DNA from: Buchnera aphidicola (Cinara strobi)
GTDB taxonomy: Bacteria; Pseudomonadota; Gammaproteobacteria; Enterobacterales; Enterobacteriaceae
Length of the DNA stretch: 64,000 nt
Reading direction: 5' to 3'
NCBI RefSeq assembly: GCF_900560745.1
Contig: NZ_LR025085.1
Coordinates: forward strand, 1 to 64,000
Below, in pieces: positions 13,465 through 25,081 of the stretch. Below the pieces are notes generated by a model. That model searched no databases. It saw only the letters and a program-made list of their open reading frames with translations, and was not told the origin of the DNA. The position numbers and the translations under genes are program-made. Numbering within the stretch: position 1 is the first letter of the stretch; every line of letters starts with the position of its first letter.

Positions 13465-14034
13465 ATGTCTACATATAGTGGAAACTCCTTAAAATCAGGA
13501 TTAAAAATTTTAATTGATTGCCAACCATATGAAGTGCAATACAGCGAATTTATAAAACCAGGAAAAGGACAAGCTTTTGTTAGAATTAAACTAAAACAAT
13601 TATTAACTGGAAAGTTATTGTGTAAAACAGTAAAAGCAACTGATATTTTTTATTCGACCGATATTGTTGAAGTTCATGCTGCATATCTATATAATAACGG
13701 GATAACTTGGTTTTTTATGAATAAAAAAAGTTTTGAACATATTCACGTTTCTAAAAAGTATTTGTCTAATTTCTATAAATGGATAACAATATTTTCCAAT
13801 TGTATTATTACTTTATGGAATAATTCTCCTATTTCTGTAAGTATAGATAATTTTATAGAATTAAAAGTATGTAATACAGAAGCGGCTGTAAAAGGAGATA
13901 CTGTTAATACATCTAATAAACTTGTTACTTTAGAAACTGGGGCAACAATACGCGTTCCTCTATTTATAAAAATAGGAGATTATGTTAAAATAGATACACG
14001 TACTGAGAGATATGTATCACGTGTTATTAAATAA
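13465..14034 (+). CDS. efp: Translation elongation factor P
   Basis: EF-P relieves ribosome stalling at proline runs by entering the E site. The 189-aa frame from the ATG at 13465 has the KOW domain followed by two OB domains and ends with the signature DTRTERYVSRV. Lysine 34, the residue beta-lysylated by EpmA/EpmB in E. coli, is present in PGKGQAF. An in-frame TTG at 13420 would add 15 residues unlike any relative, and it overlaps the groEL terminator. Whether epmA and epmB exist cannot be seen from this window. Confidence 0.95.
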   Translation: MSTYSGNSLKSGLKILIDCQPYEVQYSEFIKPGKGQAFVRIKLKQLLTGKLLCKTVKATDIFYSTDIVEVHAAYLYNNGITWFFMNKKSFEHIHVSKKYLSNFYKWITIFSNCIITLWNNSPISVSIDNFIELKVCNTEAAVKGDTVNTSNKLVTLETGATIRVPLFIKIGDYVKIDTRTERYVSRVIK

Positions 14035-14062
14035 TATTTTTAATTATTTATTAAAAATATCT

Positions 14063-14797
14063 TTAATATTCATTTCCACGTATATTTTTTCTATAACTAT
14101 TCCATCCAAATGTTAGCCATAAACTATTTCCAAGTCTCATGCGATCTATTACTCGTTCTCCCAATAAAATTTTTAACCTTCTGTGACTTAAATTAGATAA
14201 TATTCCGGTAGATTTTTTAGATGATGATCGTCTGTCTATAATTTGATTAATAATAATTTTTTCATATCGTGACTCTAATTGCATTCCAATTTCATCAATC
14301 ATTAGCAAATCAACTGTGCTTAAATTATTTAATAATCTTTCTTCAGTCATTATTTTAGAAGACTGATTGAACGTACTTTTAATATTTGACATTAAATCTG
14401 CTACAGTAATAATTAGAACGCTATTTCCTTGTAATATTAAGTAATTTCCAATAGCTGAAGCTAAATGGTTTTTTCCTGTTCCAGGGCGACCTGAAAATAT
14501 AAAACTAGCAATGTTATTTTTAAAATTTTCAGCATATCTACGAGCAGCATTTAAAACTCTTCTCTGTCCTTCATGATGTATATTATAATTTTCAAAAGAA
14601 CAATTCATATATAATTCTCTTATACCTGATCGACCTAATATTTTTTGCATTTTCATTGCTTTGTTTTTTTGTATAATAGATTCTGAATATTTTTCCCCTT
14701 GAGCTTGATTCCACTTCAACAGTTCTTGAGCATTATAAAACTTAGGTTGTACATATACTGGCATGATTTTTTTGAGTTTATTAAAAAAATTATTCAT
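14063..14797 (-). CDS. dnaC: DNA replication protein DnaC (helicase loader)
   Basis: AAA+ ATPase that loads the DnaB helicase at the origin. The 244-aa protein (E. coli 245) has the N-terminal DnaB-binding region (LLKWNQAQGEKYS), Walker A GRPGTGKNH, Walker B LLMIDEIG, sensor region and an arginine-rich end, RVIDRMRLGNSLW. It is convergent with efp, about 28 bp away. No clear ribosome site precedes the ATG. Presence of DnaC fits the E. coli type of initiation together with dnaA and dnaG in this window. Confidence 0.95.
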   Translation of the reverse strand: MNNFFNKLKKIMPVYVQPKFYNAQELLKWNQAQGEKYSESIIQKNKAMKMQKILGRSGIRELYMNCSFENYNIHHEGQRRVLNAARRYAENFKNNIASFIFSGRPGTGKNHLASAIGNYLILQGNSVLIITVADLMSNIKSTFNQSSKIMTEERLLNNLSTVDLLMIDEIGMQLESRYEKIIINQIIDRRSSSKKSTGILSNLSHRRLKILLGERVIDRMRLGNSLWLTFGWNSYRKNIRGNEY

Positions 14798-15023
14798 TTT
14801 ATATTATTTTTTAAAAGTAATTGTTTTTACAGCATAAATTTCAAAAATATGAATTATTTATTGTAATCGTTGATTAATGATGTTAAGTTTAATTTAACTA
14901 TATAAATTTTAACTGATAAGTTTTAATACACTAATTTATTTATATTCTTTTATCAGAATTATATAATTATTTTTGTATATATGATATATTGTTGTATGTT
15001 TTTAAAATTTAAAAATAAGTGTA

Positions 15024-15581
15024 TTATAATTTCCAATACAAAGAAAATAATACTGCTCCTATTTTTTTAGTTTTCATGAGTTTCCAATTTTTTGGTAATT
15101 CAATTTTGTTATCAATATGTTCAATATATATAATAGAATCTTTATGAGTCCAATTATATTTTTCTAGATATGTAATAGATTGGTTTAATAACTTTTTATT
15201 TGAAAATGGTGGGTCAAGATAGATAATATCATGAGGATTACCTGAATTTTTTAACCACCTTATTGTATTAAATTGTAATATAGATATATTATTAATTGAA
15301 AAGTTTTTTAATGTTTTTTTTAGTTTTTTAACTAAAATATAGTTTTTTTCTAATGCAGTTACAAATTTAGCTAATCTAGATACAGATTCTATACTTAAAC
15401 TACCACTACCAGCAAAACAATCTAAACACAAAGATTTTTCTATGTATGGTTTTAACCAACTAAACAATATATGTTTTATTCGGTTTCCTGTAGGTCGAAC
15501 ATCTATTTTTGAAACAGAATGTAATACCCGTCCTTTAAATAATCCGCCTGTAATACGGATTTTTTTTAATTTTTTTTTCAT
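15024..15581 (-). CDS. rsmD: 16S rRNA (guanine-966-N2)-methyltransferase RsmD
   Basis: SAM-dependent methyltransferase acting on the small ribosomal subunit. The 185-aa product has the SAM-binding motif LDCFAGSGSL near residue 58 and the catalytic DPPF motif near residue 122, in the family arrangement; E. coli RsmD is 198 aa. It is divergent from ftsY, with 75 bp between the starts, the same neighbourhood as in E. coli. Confidence 0.92.
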   Translation of the reverse strand: MKKKLKKIRITGGLFKGRVLHSVSKIDVRPTGNRIKHILFSWLKPYIEKSLCLDCFAGSGSLSIESVSRLAKFVTALEKNYILVKKLKKTLKNFSINNISILQFNTIRWLKNSGNPHDIIYLDPPFSNKKLLNQSITYLEKYNWTHKDSIIYIEHIDNKIELPKNWKLMKTKKIGAVLFSLYWKL

Positions 15582-15656
15582 TTTTTTATTTTTTTATTTA
15601 GTAATTATAAATTTAAATATTTATCAAATATAATACAATAAAAGATTGAGGTTTAC

Positions 15657-16691
15657 ATGTGTAATAAAAAAAAAAATTTTTTTTCTAAGTTAAACTTTTT
15701 TTCTAAAAAATCAAAATCTAATCTTCAATTAAAAAAAGATAATAAAAATAATTCTATTGAATTTAATTCTTATATAAAAAAAAAATCACATTTATCTTTT
15801 TTCAAAAACTCTCTAATTTTTTTAAAAAATAAATTTATCAAAAAAATAAAAAATATATTTTCGTCGCCTAATTTAGATAAAAATATTTTTCGAAAATTAC
15901 AAGATGTATTATTATTATCTGATTTTGGCATGAACGCTACACAAAAAATTTTAGATAAATTTAAAAATGGTATTAAAAAAAAAAATATTCAAAAATCAGA
16001 TATTGCTCTTTTATATTTTAAAAAACAGTTATTAAAAATGTTGAAAATTCCAAATAATCATTCTGTACTGAATGATATGAATATGCCATTTATTATATTA
16101 ATTGTGGGTGTTAACGGGGTAGGAAAAACTACTACAATTGCTAAACTAGCTTATTACTACAAAAATTTAGGTAAATCTGTAATGTTATCAGCAGGAGATA
16201 CTTTTCGAGCTGCTGCTATTGATCAAATTAAAGAATTTGGACTTCGGTATAATATCCCGGTATTTTCAAAAACTTATGGAGTAGATCCCGCTTCTGTTGT
16301 ATTTGATTCAGTAAAAGAGTCCATCAAAAAGAAAAAAGATATTTTAATTATCGATACTGCTGGTCGTTTACACAATAAGAGTCATTTGATTCAAGAATTA
16401 AAAAAAATTGATCGAGTTATTAAAAAATGTTATCCGAAAGCACCTCATGAGACATTTATCGTATTAGATGCTGGAATTGGACAAAATTCAATACAACAGG
16501 CTAGAATTTTTTCTGATACAATGAATATTACTGGTTCTATTGTTACAAAATTAGACGGTACTGCTAAAGGTGGTATTATTTTTTCTATAGTAACTGATTT
16601 AATGATTCCGGTTCGTTATGTAGGGACTGGAGAAAAAATTACAGATTTTAAAATTTTTGATAGTAAAATTTTTATTGATAATCTTTTTTAA
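15657..16691 (+). CDS. ftsY: Signal recognition particle receptor FtsY
   Basis: Membrane-associated SRP receptor GTPase that docks ribosomes for cotranslational insertion. The NG domain is complete: G1 GVNGVGKTTT, DTAGR, TKLDGTAKGG and the closing GTGEKI segment. The acidic A domain of E. coli FtsY (total 497 aa) is replaced by a short lysine-rich N-terminal extension, giving 344 aa. That basic extension may itself bind the membrane. A TGAGG site precedes the ATG at 15657. With secE and yidC it forms the membrane-insertion set of this window. Confidence 0.95.
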   Translation: MCNKKKNFFSKLNFFSKKSKSNLQLKKDNKNNSIEFNSYIKKKSHLSFFKNSLIFLKNKFIKKIKNIFSSPNLDKNIFRKLQDVLLLSDFGMNATQKILDKFKNGIKKKNIQKSDIALLYFKKQLLKMLKIPNNHSVLNDMNMPFIILIVGVNGVGKTTTIAKLAYYYKNLGKSVMLSAGDTFRAAAIDQIKEFGLRYNIPVFSKTYGVDPASVVFDSVKESIKKKKDILIIDTAGRLHNKSHLIQELKKIDRVIKKCYPKAPHETFIVLDAGIGQNSIQQARIFSDTMNITGSIVTKLDGTAKGGIIFSIVTDLMIPVRYVGTGEKITDFKIFDSKIFIDNLF

Positions 16692-16773
16692 TTGTTTAAA
16701 AAGATAAAAAGTAGTTTTTAAAAAAATAATTTTATTTATTAGTATATATTATGTCGTTGTTTATTAGGGTAAA

Positions 16774-17649
16774 ATGAAAAAAATAAAAAATCAAATGAAT
16801 ACAATTAGTTTTTTTAGTATTGGAAGCTTAGATGCTTATATTCGTATGGCTAATTCTTTTTCTATATTAACATCTAAAAAAGAAAAATCTTTGGCAAAAA
16901 AATTATTTTTTTATAGAGATATAGAATCTGCAAAGTTGTTAATTTTATCAAATTTACGATTTGTTATTCATGTTGCTAAAAATTATTCTGGATATGGTTT
17001 ACCTCAAGCAGATTTAATTCAGGAAGGAAATATTGGATTAATGAAAGCGATACGACGTTTTAATCCAGATGTTAATGTTCGATTAGTTTCTTTTGCGGTA
17101 CATTGGATAAAATCTGAAATTCATGAATATGTTTTAAAAAATTGGAGAATAGTAAAAGTTGCAACAACTAAAGCTCAACGAAAGTTATTTTTTAATTTAA
17201 GAAAATCAAAAAAGAGACTAGGTTGGTTTAATCATCATGAAATTTCTATCGTAGCAAAAGAATTGGGGGTTAGTAAACAAGAGGTAAAAGAGATGGAAGC
17301 ACGTATGTCAGCACAAGATATTACTTTTGATATCCCGCCTCAAACTTCTCATATAGATATTTATAATAATAGCACCCGTTCTTCTTTGTATTTAGAAGAT
17401 AAGAAGTCTAATTTTGCTACACAGGTAGAAAAAGAAAATTGGGCATTTCATGCTACAAATAAGTTAAGTAATGCGCTATTAGTTTTAGATGAACGCAGTC
17501 AACAAATTATTAAACGACGTTGGTTAGCACAAAATAATTCTAGGATAACATTACAATCTATTGCTCAAGATTATGGTATTTCTGCAGAAAGAGTACGACA
17601 ACTAGAACAAAATGCTATGAAAAAATTAAAACTTGCTATTGAAGCATAA
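16774..17649 (+). CDS. rpoH: RNA polymerase sigma-32 factor RpoH
   Basis: Heat-shock sigma factor. Region 2 ([24 protein letters not shown]), the RpoH box around [10 protein letters not shown] and region 4 ([16 protein letters not shown]) are all intact; 291 aa against 284 in E. coli. The start at 16774 follows an AGGGT; M8 at 16795 is an alternative. The groESL promoter upstream carries a matching sigma-32 signature, so the regulon survives at least in part. Confidence 0.96.
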   Translation: MKKIKNQMNTISFFSIGSLDAYIRMANSFSILTSKKEKSLAKKLFFYRDIESAKLLILSNLRFVIHVAKNYSGYGLPQADLIQEGNIGLMKAIRRFNPDVNVRLVSFAVHWIKSEIHEYVLKNWRIVKVATTKAQRKLFFNLRKSKKRLGWFNHHEISIVAKELGVSKQEVKEMEARMSAQDITFDIPPQTSHIDIYNNSTRSSLYLEDKKSNFATQVEKENWAFHATNKLSNALLVLDERSQQIIKRRWLAQNNSRITLQSIAQDYGISAERVRQLEQNAMKKLKLAIEA

Positions 17650-18235
17650 GGTTCTTATTAACTATATAAATGAGATTTTTAATTTTGACAACTTATATTA
17701 TTTAAAAGATAAAAAGTATATATTTCATGTTACTATATATAGTATATAGGGGGGTAAGTAATAAATAATATATAACTGTTAAATTATAGTATTTATGATG
17801 TGGTATATTCAATAAATTATATTATTATAATTTTATTATTTTTAGGTGTTTTTGTGATAAAAATTTATTTTTATAAATTACTTTGATATTGAGATTGAAT
17901 AGATATTTATATATTTGTAAACTAAAACTTATTAAGTGTATTTATACTATAATTCTATGTATAATATTTTTTGAATATTATTTTAAAATTTATCTATTTT
18001 ATTATTTTATATAATTAAAATTTTTAAAGTTATTAAGTATTTTTTATTCTTTTAAATTTGAATAAAATTATTTTATTTGATAAATTTAATTGATATTAAA
18101 CAATATTATTTAATATATAAATTTAATATTTAATATTTCTATTATATAACTATTTAAATTTAATTCAAAAAAATAATTCTTTAAATTTTTCTAAAAGATA
18201 AAAATTTTTTTCATCATAAATAGGAAAAATTATGT
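17650..18235. other. rpoH-metE intergenic region without a recognisable gene
   Basis: A 586-bp very AT-rich gap. In Buchnera genomes I recall glmS and glmU between rpoH and metE; no trace of either could be read here. The only unusual feature is a 12-bp palindrome, ACTATATATAGT (17732-17743), followed closely by a run of six G (17749-17754), rare in this composition. The metE promoter should lie at the right end. Confidence 0.45.
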
Positions 18236-20515
18236 ATGGCTATAAAAAATCATATACTAGGATTTCCTAGAATTGGTTTAAATCGAGAATTAAAAATTGC
18301 TCAAGAGAATTATTGGTCTGGAAAAATTTCATTAATTGATTTATTACAAGTAGGAAAAAATATTAGAAAAACTAATTGGAAAAATCAATTTAATAGCGGT
18401 ATTGAATATGTTACAGTAGGGGATTTTTCTTGGTACGATCATGTTTTAGGCACTAGCATGATGTTAGGTAATATACCTAATCGACATCGTTTAAATAAAA
18501 AAAAAATTGATTTAGATACCTTGTTCCGTGTTGCAAGAGGATCCGTAGATATTGGTAAAAATTGTTCTGCTTCCGAAATGACGAAATGGTTTAACACAAA
18601 TTATCATTATATCGTTCCAGAATTTATTAAAGATCAGGAGTTTTATTTTTCTTGGAAACAAGTAATTCAAGAAACTGATGAAGCATTATCTCTAGGTTAT
18701 AAAGTTAAGCCAGTTTTATTAGGTCCGTTAACTTATCTATGGTTGGGAAAAGTAAAAGGGATATATTTTAATAAATTAGATCTTTTAAATAAAATATTAC
18801 CTATTTATAAAAAGGTATTAGAAGAATTTCATTCTAGAAATTTAGAATGGGTTCAAATTGATGAGCCTATTTTAGTTTTAGATATTTCTAAAGAATGGAA
18901 AAAAGCAATTAAATATGCTTATAATACATTAAATGGATCTATAAAAATTTTATTAACTACTTATTTTGGTGATGTACATCATAATTTAGATATAATTAAT
19001 ACTTTATCGATTAATGGGTTACACATTGACCTGGTAGCTGGAAAATATGATTTATTAGATTTTAGTAATACTGTTAATAATAAGTTTTTATTATCTTTAG
19101 GTATAATTAATGGGCGCAATATTTGGAAAGCTGATCTTGTAAAATGGTTTCATCAATTAAAATCTTTCATGAAATTACGTAAAAATTTTTGGATTAGTTC
19201 CTCATGTTCATTATTGCATGTTCCATTAGATCTATCTTTAGAAGATAATTTAACAGATTTTGTAAAATCTTGGTTTTCCTTTGGTATACAAAAATGTTTA
19301 GAAATATCAATTTTATCAAGAGCACTGAATAAAAAAATAGATATTAAAGAAATATATAATTGGGTTAAACCTATTCAAGCATATAAATCATCTAATTTAG
19401 TTAATAATGTAACAGTACAAAAACGTTTATTACAAATTTCTTCAGAGCAGTGTACACGAAAAGATACTTTTTCAGTTCGCTCTGATATTCAGAAAAAAAA
19501 TTTAAATCTACCAGTTCTCCCAACTACTACCATTGGATCATTCCCTCAAACTCAAGAAATTAGGGAATTACGTTTAAAATACAAAAATAAAAAAATAAGT
19601 CAACTAGATTATGAACGTTTAATTAAAAAACAGATTAAAAACAATATTCTTCAACAGGAACAAATTGGATTAGATGTGTTAGTTCATGGTGAACCTGAAC
19701 GAAATGATATGGTTGAATATTTTAGCGAATTTTTAGAGGGATTTGTATTTACTAAGTATGGATGGGTTCAAAGTTATGGTTCTAGATGTGTAAAACCACC
19801 AATTATTGTTGGAGATATTAGCAGAATTACTCCTATGACAGTAATGTATTCTAAATACGCTCAATCGTTAACTAAAAAACCAGTTAAAGCTATGTTGACT
19901 GGACCAGTAACAATTTTATGTTGGTCTTTTCCTCGTGAAGATATTTCTAAAGAAGAGATTTCTAATCAAATTGCATTAGCATTAAGAGACGAAGTATTAG
20001 ATTTAGAAAATTCTGGAATTCATGTTATTCAAATTGATGAACCGGCATTAAGAGAAGGCTTACCGTTAAGAACTAAAGAATGGAGCGATTATTTACGATG
20101 GTCCGTTCAATCGTTTAAATTATGTTCATCAGGTGTAAAAAATAGTACTCAAATTCATACACATATGTGTTATTGTGAATTTAATGATATTATGCCAGCA
20201 ATTGTAGATTTAGATGCAGACGTGATTACTATTGAAACATCAAGATCAGATATGGAATTACTTGATTTTTTTAAAACGTTTCAATATCCAAATGAAATTG
20301 GACCAGGTGTATATGATATTCATTCTCCTAGTATTCCCTCTATTGACTGGATTGAAAAATTATTAATAAAAGCTTTACGATATATCCCGATTGAAAAATT
20401 ATGGGTGAATCCTGATTGTGGACTAAAAACTCGTAACTGGACAGAAACATCCTTGGCATTACAAAATATGATAAAGGCAACTTCTAATATTCGAAAAAAA
20501 TTCTTAAAAAAATAA
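18236..20515 (+). CDS. metE: Cobalamin-independent methionine synthase MetE
   Basis: Transfers the methyl group of 5-methyltetrahydrofolate (polyglutamate) to homocysteine, the last step of methionine synthesis, an essential amino acid for the host. The 759-aa protein has both barrel halves. The zinc ligands are present: HTHMC (His and Cys), TIETSRSD (Glu) and VNPDCGLKTR (Cys). AGGAAAA at 18222-18228 precedes two overlapping ATGs at 18232 and 18236; only 18236 is in frame. The methyl donor comes from MetF, encoded at 33.9 kb. Confidence 0.97.
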   Translation: MAIKNHILGFPRIGLNRELKIAQENYWSGKISLIDLLQVGKNIRKTNWKNQFNSGIEYVTVGDFSWYDHVLGTSMMLGNIPNRHRLNKKKIDLDTLFRVARGSVDIGKNCSASEMTKWFNTNYHYIVPEFIKDQEFYFSWKQVIQETDEALSLGYKVKPVLLGPLTYLWLGKVKGIYFNKLDLLNKILPIYKKVLEEFHSRNLEWVQIDEPILVLDISKEWKKAIKYAYNTLNGSIKILLTTYFGDVHHNLDIINTLSINGLHIDLVAGKYDLLDFSNTVNNKFLLSLGIINGRNIWKADLVKWFHQLKSFMKLRKNFWISSSCSLLHVPLDLSLEDNLTDFVKSWFSFGIQKCLEISILSRALNKKIDIKEIYNWVKPIQAYKSSNLVNNVTVQKRLLQISSEQCTRKDTFSVRSDIQKKNLNLPVLPTTTIGSFPQTQEIRELRLKYKNKKISQLDYERLIKKQIKNNILQQEQIGLDVLVHGEPERNDMVEYFSEFLEGFVFTKYGWVQSYGSRCVKPPIIVGDISRITPMTVMYSKYAQSLTKKPVKAMLTGPVTILCWSFPREDISKEEISNQIALALRDEVLDLENSGIHVIQIDEPALREGLPLRTKEWSDYLRWSVQSFKLCSSGVKNSTQIHTHMCYCEFNDIMPAIVDLDADVITIETSRSDMELLDFFKTFQYPNEIGPGVYDIHSPSIPSIDWIEKLLIKALRYIPIEKLWVNPDCGLKTRNWTETSLALQNMIKATSNIRKKFLKK

Positions 20516-20537
20516 ATTTTAATTTATCATCCCGCTT

Positions 20538-20590
20538 AATACAATCATTAATATTATTGGTTGTATTTTGTGGTTATTTTTTTTAATTAT
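20538..20590 (+). terminator. Probable metE terminator
   Basis: A 9-bp stem with one U-G pair (20538-20546 with 20559-20567, AATACAATC/GGTTGTATT) is followed by a short spacer and a long T run. It sits 22 bp after the metE stop. Confidence 0.5.
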
Positions 20591-20724
20591 TTTTAGTATT
20601 TTTTAATAGATTTATTATATCTATGTTTAATATTCTGATATATGTATATTTTATTTTCAAGTGTAGTTTCAATAGATTTGAATTTTTTAAGTAATCAAGA
20701 TTTAGGGTAACTTTTTAGTTGATA

Positions 20725-20754
20725 TCGAGCTGTTTTATACATATATCAGCTCGA
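20725..20754 (-). terminator. Inverted repeat after rpoC
   Basis: An 8-bp stem, TCGAGCTG (20725-20732) and CAGCTCGA (20747-20754), lies 13 bp past the rpoC stop on the minus strand. It is GC-rich for this genome. No clear U run follows on the minus strand, so it may be an RNA-stabilising 3' hairpin rather than an intrinsic terminator. Confidence 0.45.
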
Positions 20755-20766
20755 GTTATATTGAAT

Positions 20767-23700
20767 TTATATATTAGTATTAATTTTTTCAGAAGAATTT
20801 AATAGTTCAGATAAATTAGCAGTTGCTTCTTCTACACTGACAGATTTAGAATGATTATTTTTAATAGATAAGCTTTTAGTTCGATTCTTTAATCGTCGTT
20901 TATGATATTGATATCCTGTTCCAGCTGGAATTAATCTTCCAACAATGACGTTTTCTTTTAATCCACGTAATTTATCTTTTTTTCCAGCTACTGCAGCTTC
21001 TGTAAGTACTCTAGTTGTTTCTTGGAATGAAGCAGCTGAAATAAAAGATTCTGTTGCTAAAGAGGCTTTTGTAATCCCTAATAGATCTCTTGAAAATGTA
21101 GCTATATTTTTTTGGTTTTTTTTTATTTTTTTGTTTTCTAGCATAATTCGGGAGTATTCTATTTGTTCGCCTTTTAAAAAATGAGAATCACCTGAATTAA
21201 CAATAGTAGCTTTTCTTAACATTTGTCTAATTATTACTTCAATATGTTTATTGTTTATTTTAACTCCTTGTAGTCTATATACTTCTTGTACTTCATTGAC
21301 TATATAGTTTGTTACTGCTTGAACTCCTCTTAATCGTAGTATATCGTGAGGTGATTCAGGACCATCTGAAATTATATCACCTTTCTCTACTCGCTCTCCT
21401 TCAAATACATTTAATTGTCTCCATTTAGGAATCATTTCTTCATAAGTGTTATTTCCATCCGGAGGGGTGAGAATTAATCTTCTTTTTCCTTTTGTTTCTT
21501 TTCCGAATGATACGATTCCGTTAATTTCAGCTAAAATAGCTAATTCTTTTGGTTTTCTTGCTTCAAACAAATCAGCTACTCTAGGTAATCCTCCTGTAAT
21601 ATCTTTTGTCCCTACTGATTCTAATGGAATTCGAGCTAATGTATCACCTGAAGATATTTTCATACCATTTTCTAACTGGATAATTGATTTCCCTGGTAAA
21701 AAGTATTGAGCCGGCATATCAGTTCCAGGGATAAAAATATCCAGCCCATTTTTATTAACAATTTTTAATGATGGTTTTAAGTCTTTCCCCTGAATACTTC
21801 TTTCAGATGTATCTAAAATTACTATAGAGGAAAGACCAGTTAATTCATCATTTTGTTTAGTAATACTTTTTCCTTCAACCATATCAATAAATTTAATATA
21901 TCCGTTAACTTCCGTAATTACAGGGATAGTATGTGGATCCCATTTAGCGATTATTTCTCCTGATTGAGCTTTTTCCCCATTACCTTTCATTAAAATAGAT
22001 CCGTATGGTATTTTATAGCTTTCCTGCGTCTTTCCAAGTTCATCTAACATCTTTAATTCTACATTTCGTGAAGTAATAATAATATTTCCGTTAGAGTTTT
22101 TAATAGATTTAGATTGATTTAGATGAATAATTCCGTTTTTTCGAATTTGAATACTAGATTCAGAAGCTACTTTTGAAGCTGCCCCTCCAATATGAAAGGT
22201 TCTCATAGTTAGTTGTGTGCCAGGTTCTCCAATTGATTGTGCTGCAATTACTCCAATGGCTTCACCTTTTTTTACTAATTCTCCTCGAGCTAGATCACGT
22301 CCATAGCAGTATGCGCATACTCCAAAACTTGTTTCACAATGCACAACAGATCTGACTTTAATTGTATCTATAGAATTTTTTTCTAGCATATCGCATAATT
22401 TTTCATTTAATAGTGTATTTTGAGGAATCATAATTTTTTTGGAATCTAGATAAAAAATGTCTTCAACAGTAATTCGTCCCAATACACGTTCTCGCAGTGG
22501 CTCTTTAATATCTCCTCCTTCAATTAAAGCGCTCATTAATATACCCTTCTTGGTTTTACAATCTGTTTCTGTCACTACTAAATCTTGAGCCACATCTACT
22601 AGACGTCTAGTAAGATATCCTGAGTTTGCTGTTTTTAAGGCTGTATCCGCTAATCCTTTTCTAGCACCATGTGTAGAAATAAAGTATTGTAGTACATTTA
22701 ATCCTTCTTTAAAATTTGCAGTAATTGGTGTTTCTATAATTGAACCATCTGGTTTAGCCATTAACCCGCGCATACCTGCTAATTGTCTAATTTGAGCAGC
22801 TGATCCCCTAGCTCCAGAATCAGCCATTATAAAAATATTATTGAAAGATTTTTGTTTTACTTTTTTTTGGTTATTATCATATATATTTTCATAAGATAGA
22901 TTTTTCATCATAGCTGTAGCAATTTTATCATTTGTAGTTGCCCAAATATCTATAATTTTATTATATCGTTCTCCTTCAGTAACTAACCCGGTTTGGAATT
23001 GTTTATGTATTTCCTCTACTTCGATTTCAGATTTTGATAAAATTTCTTTTTTTTCTTCAGGAATTACAATATCATTAATTCCGACAGATACACCAGATTT
23101 TGCAGCATAAGAAAATCCCATATACATAATTTGGTCAGCTAAATTTACAGTTTCTTTTAATCCTAAGATTCTATAACAAGTATTTAGAATATTAGATATA
23201 TCTGGTTTTTTTAAAGTTTTATTAATAATTTTAAATTTTAATCCACGAGGTATAATAGTCCAAAAAATTGCTCTTCCAATAGTAGTTTTTATGGTTTTTT
23301 GTTTTTTTTTAAAAAGATTATATTTATTTTTTTTATATTCATTGACACGAATGGTGACAGTAGAATGTAAGTCTACAGCCCCAAGCATATACATTTTTTC
23401 AGCTTCTTTTGGGCTAGATAGCAGCATATTTTCACTTCTTCCTTGTTGTTTTTTTCGTGTCATATAATATATCCCTAAAATAACATCTTGAGAAGGAACT
23501 ATAATAGGTTCCCCGTTTGCCGGAGAAAGTATATTTTTTGTCGACATCATTAATTTTTGAGCTTCTTTCTGAGCTGTTTTAGTTAGCGGAATATGAATAG
23601 CCATTTGATCACCATCAAAATCAGCATTATACGCAACACAAACTAATGGATGTAATTGTATAGCCTTCCCTTCAATTAAAATAGGTTCAAACGCTTGGAT

Positions 23701-24999
23701 ACCTAATCGATGTAGTGTTGGAGCTCGATTTAATAAAATTGGATGTTTTCGAATTACATTATCTAGTATGTCCCATACTACCGGTTCTTCTTTTTCCACC
23801 ATTTTTTTTGCAGACTTGATTGTAGTAGCTAAATTTTTTTGTTCTAATTTTCCGTATATAAATGGTTTAAAAAGTTCTAAAGCCATTTTTTTTGGTATCC
23901 CACATTGATTTAAATGTAAATACGGGCCAACAGTAATAACAGATCTTCCGGAATAATCTACTCTTTTTCCTAATAAATTTTGCCTAAATCGTCCTTGTTT
24001 TCCTTTTATCATGTCAGCTAAAGATTTTAGTGGTCTTTTATTAGAACCGGTAATTGATCTCCCACGTCTTCCGTTATCTAATAATGCATCAATTGCTTCC
24101 TGTAACATTCTTTTTTCGTTTCTCACAATAATTTCAGGAGCTGAGAGTTCTAATAAGCGTTTTAATCTATTATTTCGGTTAATTACTCGTCTATATAAAT
24201 CATTTAAATCTGAAGTAGCAAATCTTCCTCCATCCAGAGGGACTAAAGGTCTTAAGTCAGGAGGTAAGATTGGCAAAACAGTTAAAATCATCCATTCTGG
24301 TTTATTTTTAGAAATTAACAGTGACTCTATTAACTTTATTCTTTTCGTGACTTTTTTTCTTTTTGTTTCTGAATTTATCTTGGATACTTCTTTTTTTAGT
24401 TTTATACATGTATTTTTTAAGTCTATCTTTTTTAAAAGTTTTTGTATAGCTTCAGCTCCCATTTTAGCGTTAAAGTCATCACCAAATTCATTAAACGCAT
24501 TTATATATTGATCTTCTGTTAAAATTTGATATAATTCTAAATTTGTCATTCCAGGATTAATAACTACATAAGATTCAAAATATAACACTCTTTCTATGTC
24601 TCTTAAGGGCATATCTAATAACAAACCAATACGAGAAGGTAGTGATTTTAAAAACCAAATATGTGCTATAGGCGCAGCTAATTCTATATGACCCATTCTT
24701 TCTCTTCGTACTTTACTTTGTGTAACTTCAACCCCACATTTTTCACATATAACACCTCGATGTTTTAAACGTTTGTATTTCCCACACAGACATTCATAAT
24801 CTTTTATTGGTCCAAATATTCGAGCACAAAATAATCCATCGCGTTCAGGTTTGAAAGTACGATAATTTATTGTTTCGGGTTTTTTAACTTCCCCAAAAGA
24901 CCATGATCGTATAATTTCAGGGGAAGCTAGTGAAATTCTAATAGAATCGAATTCTTCAATTTTAGTATTTTTTTTAAAAAATTTTAATATATCTTTCAT
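20767..24999 (-). CDS. rpoC: RNA polymerase beta' subunit
   Basis: Catalytic subunit of RNA polymerase. Seen: the N-terminal zinc site [18 protein letters not shown], the active-site magnesium loop NADFDGDQM, the second zinc site [16 protein letters not shown] and the trigger-loop region near [10 protein letters not shown]. Length is 1410 aa (E. coli 1407), so no domain is lost. The ATG at 24999 matches the E. coli start MKDLLKF, although the ribosome site upstream is poor (ACCACCT), suggesting coupling with rpoB 82 bp upstream. Last gene of the rplKAJL-rpoBC block. Confidence 0.98.
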   Translation of the reverse strand: MKDILKFFKKNTKIEEFDSIRISLASPEIIRSWSFGEVKKPETINYRTFKPERDGLFCARIFGPIKDYECLCGKYKRLKHRGVICEKCGVEVTQSKVRRERMGHIELAAPIAHIWFLKSLPSRIGLLLDMPLRDIERVLYFESYVVINPGMTNLELYQILTEDQYINAFNEFGDDFNAKMGAEAIQKLLKKIDLKNTCIKLKKEVSKINSETKRKKVTKRIKLIESLLISKNKPEWMILTVLPILPPDLRPLVPLDGGRFATSDLNDLYRRVINRNNRLKRLLELSAPEIIVRNEKRMLQEAIDALLDNGRRGRSITGSNKRPLKSLADMIKGKQGRFRQNLLGKRVDYSGRSVITVGPYLHLNQCGIPKKMALELFKPFIYGKLEQKNLATTIKSAKKMVEKEEPVVWDILDNVIRKHPILLNRAPTLHRLGIQAFEPILIEGKAIQLHPLVCVAYNADFDGDQMAIHIPLTKTAQKEAQKLMMSTKNILSPANGEPIIVPSQDVILGIYYMTRKKQQGRSENMLLSSPKEAEKMYMLGAVDLHSTVTIRVNEYKKNKYNLFKKKQKTIKTTIGRAIFWTIIPRGLKFKIINKTLKKPDISNILNTCYRILGLKETVNLADQIMYMGFSYAAKSGVSVGINDIVIPEEKKEILSKSEIEVEEIHKQFQTGLVTEGERYNKIIDIWATTNDKIATAMMKNLSYENIYDNNQKKVKQKSFNNIFIMADSGARGSAAQIRQLAGMRGLMAKPDGSIIETPITANFKEGLNVLQYFISTHGARKGLADTALKTANSGYLTRRLVDVAQDLVVTETDCKTKKGILMSALIEGGDIKEPLRERVLGRITVEDIFYLDSKKIMIPQNTLLNEKLCDMLEKNSIDTIKVRSVVHCETSFGVCAYCYGRDLARGELVKKGEAIGVIAAQSIGEPGTQLTMRTFHIGGAASKVASESSIQIRKNGIIHLNQSKSIKNSNGNIIITSRNVELKMLDELGKTQESYKIPYGSILMKGNGEKAQSGEIIAKWDPHTIPVITEVNGYIKFIDMVEGKSITKQNDELTGLSSIVILDTSERSIQGKDLKPSLKIVNKNGLDIFIPGTDMPAQYFLPGKSIIQLENGMKISSGDTLARIPLESVGTKDITGGLPRVADLFEARKPKELAILAEINGIVSFGKETKGKRRLILTPPDGNNTYEEMIPKWRQLNVFEGERVEKGDIISDGPESPHDILRLRGVQAVTNYIVNEVQEVYRLQGVKINNKHIEVIIRQMLRKATIVNSGDSHFLKGEQIEYSRIMLENKKIKKNQKNIATFSRDLLGITKASLATESFISAASFQETTRVLTEAAVAGKKDKLRGLKENVIVGRLIPAGTGYQYHKRRLKNRTKSLSIKNNHSKSVSVEEATANLSELLNSSEKINTNI

Positions 25000-25081
25000 A
25001 GGTGGTTTTTATGTATATATTATTGTTAATAATTTAGATTAATAATTAAAAACTTGGTTTTTTTCTTTTTATTTAATATTT

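Noticed and set aside
20945..24511. Plus-strand open frames inside rpoC
   Set aside because: Shadows of the conserved rpoC coding strand without family resemblance.
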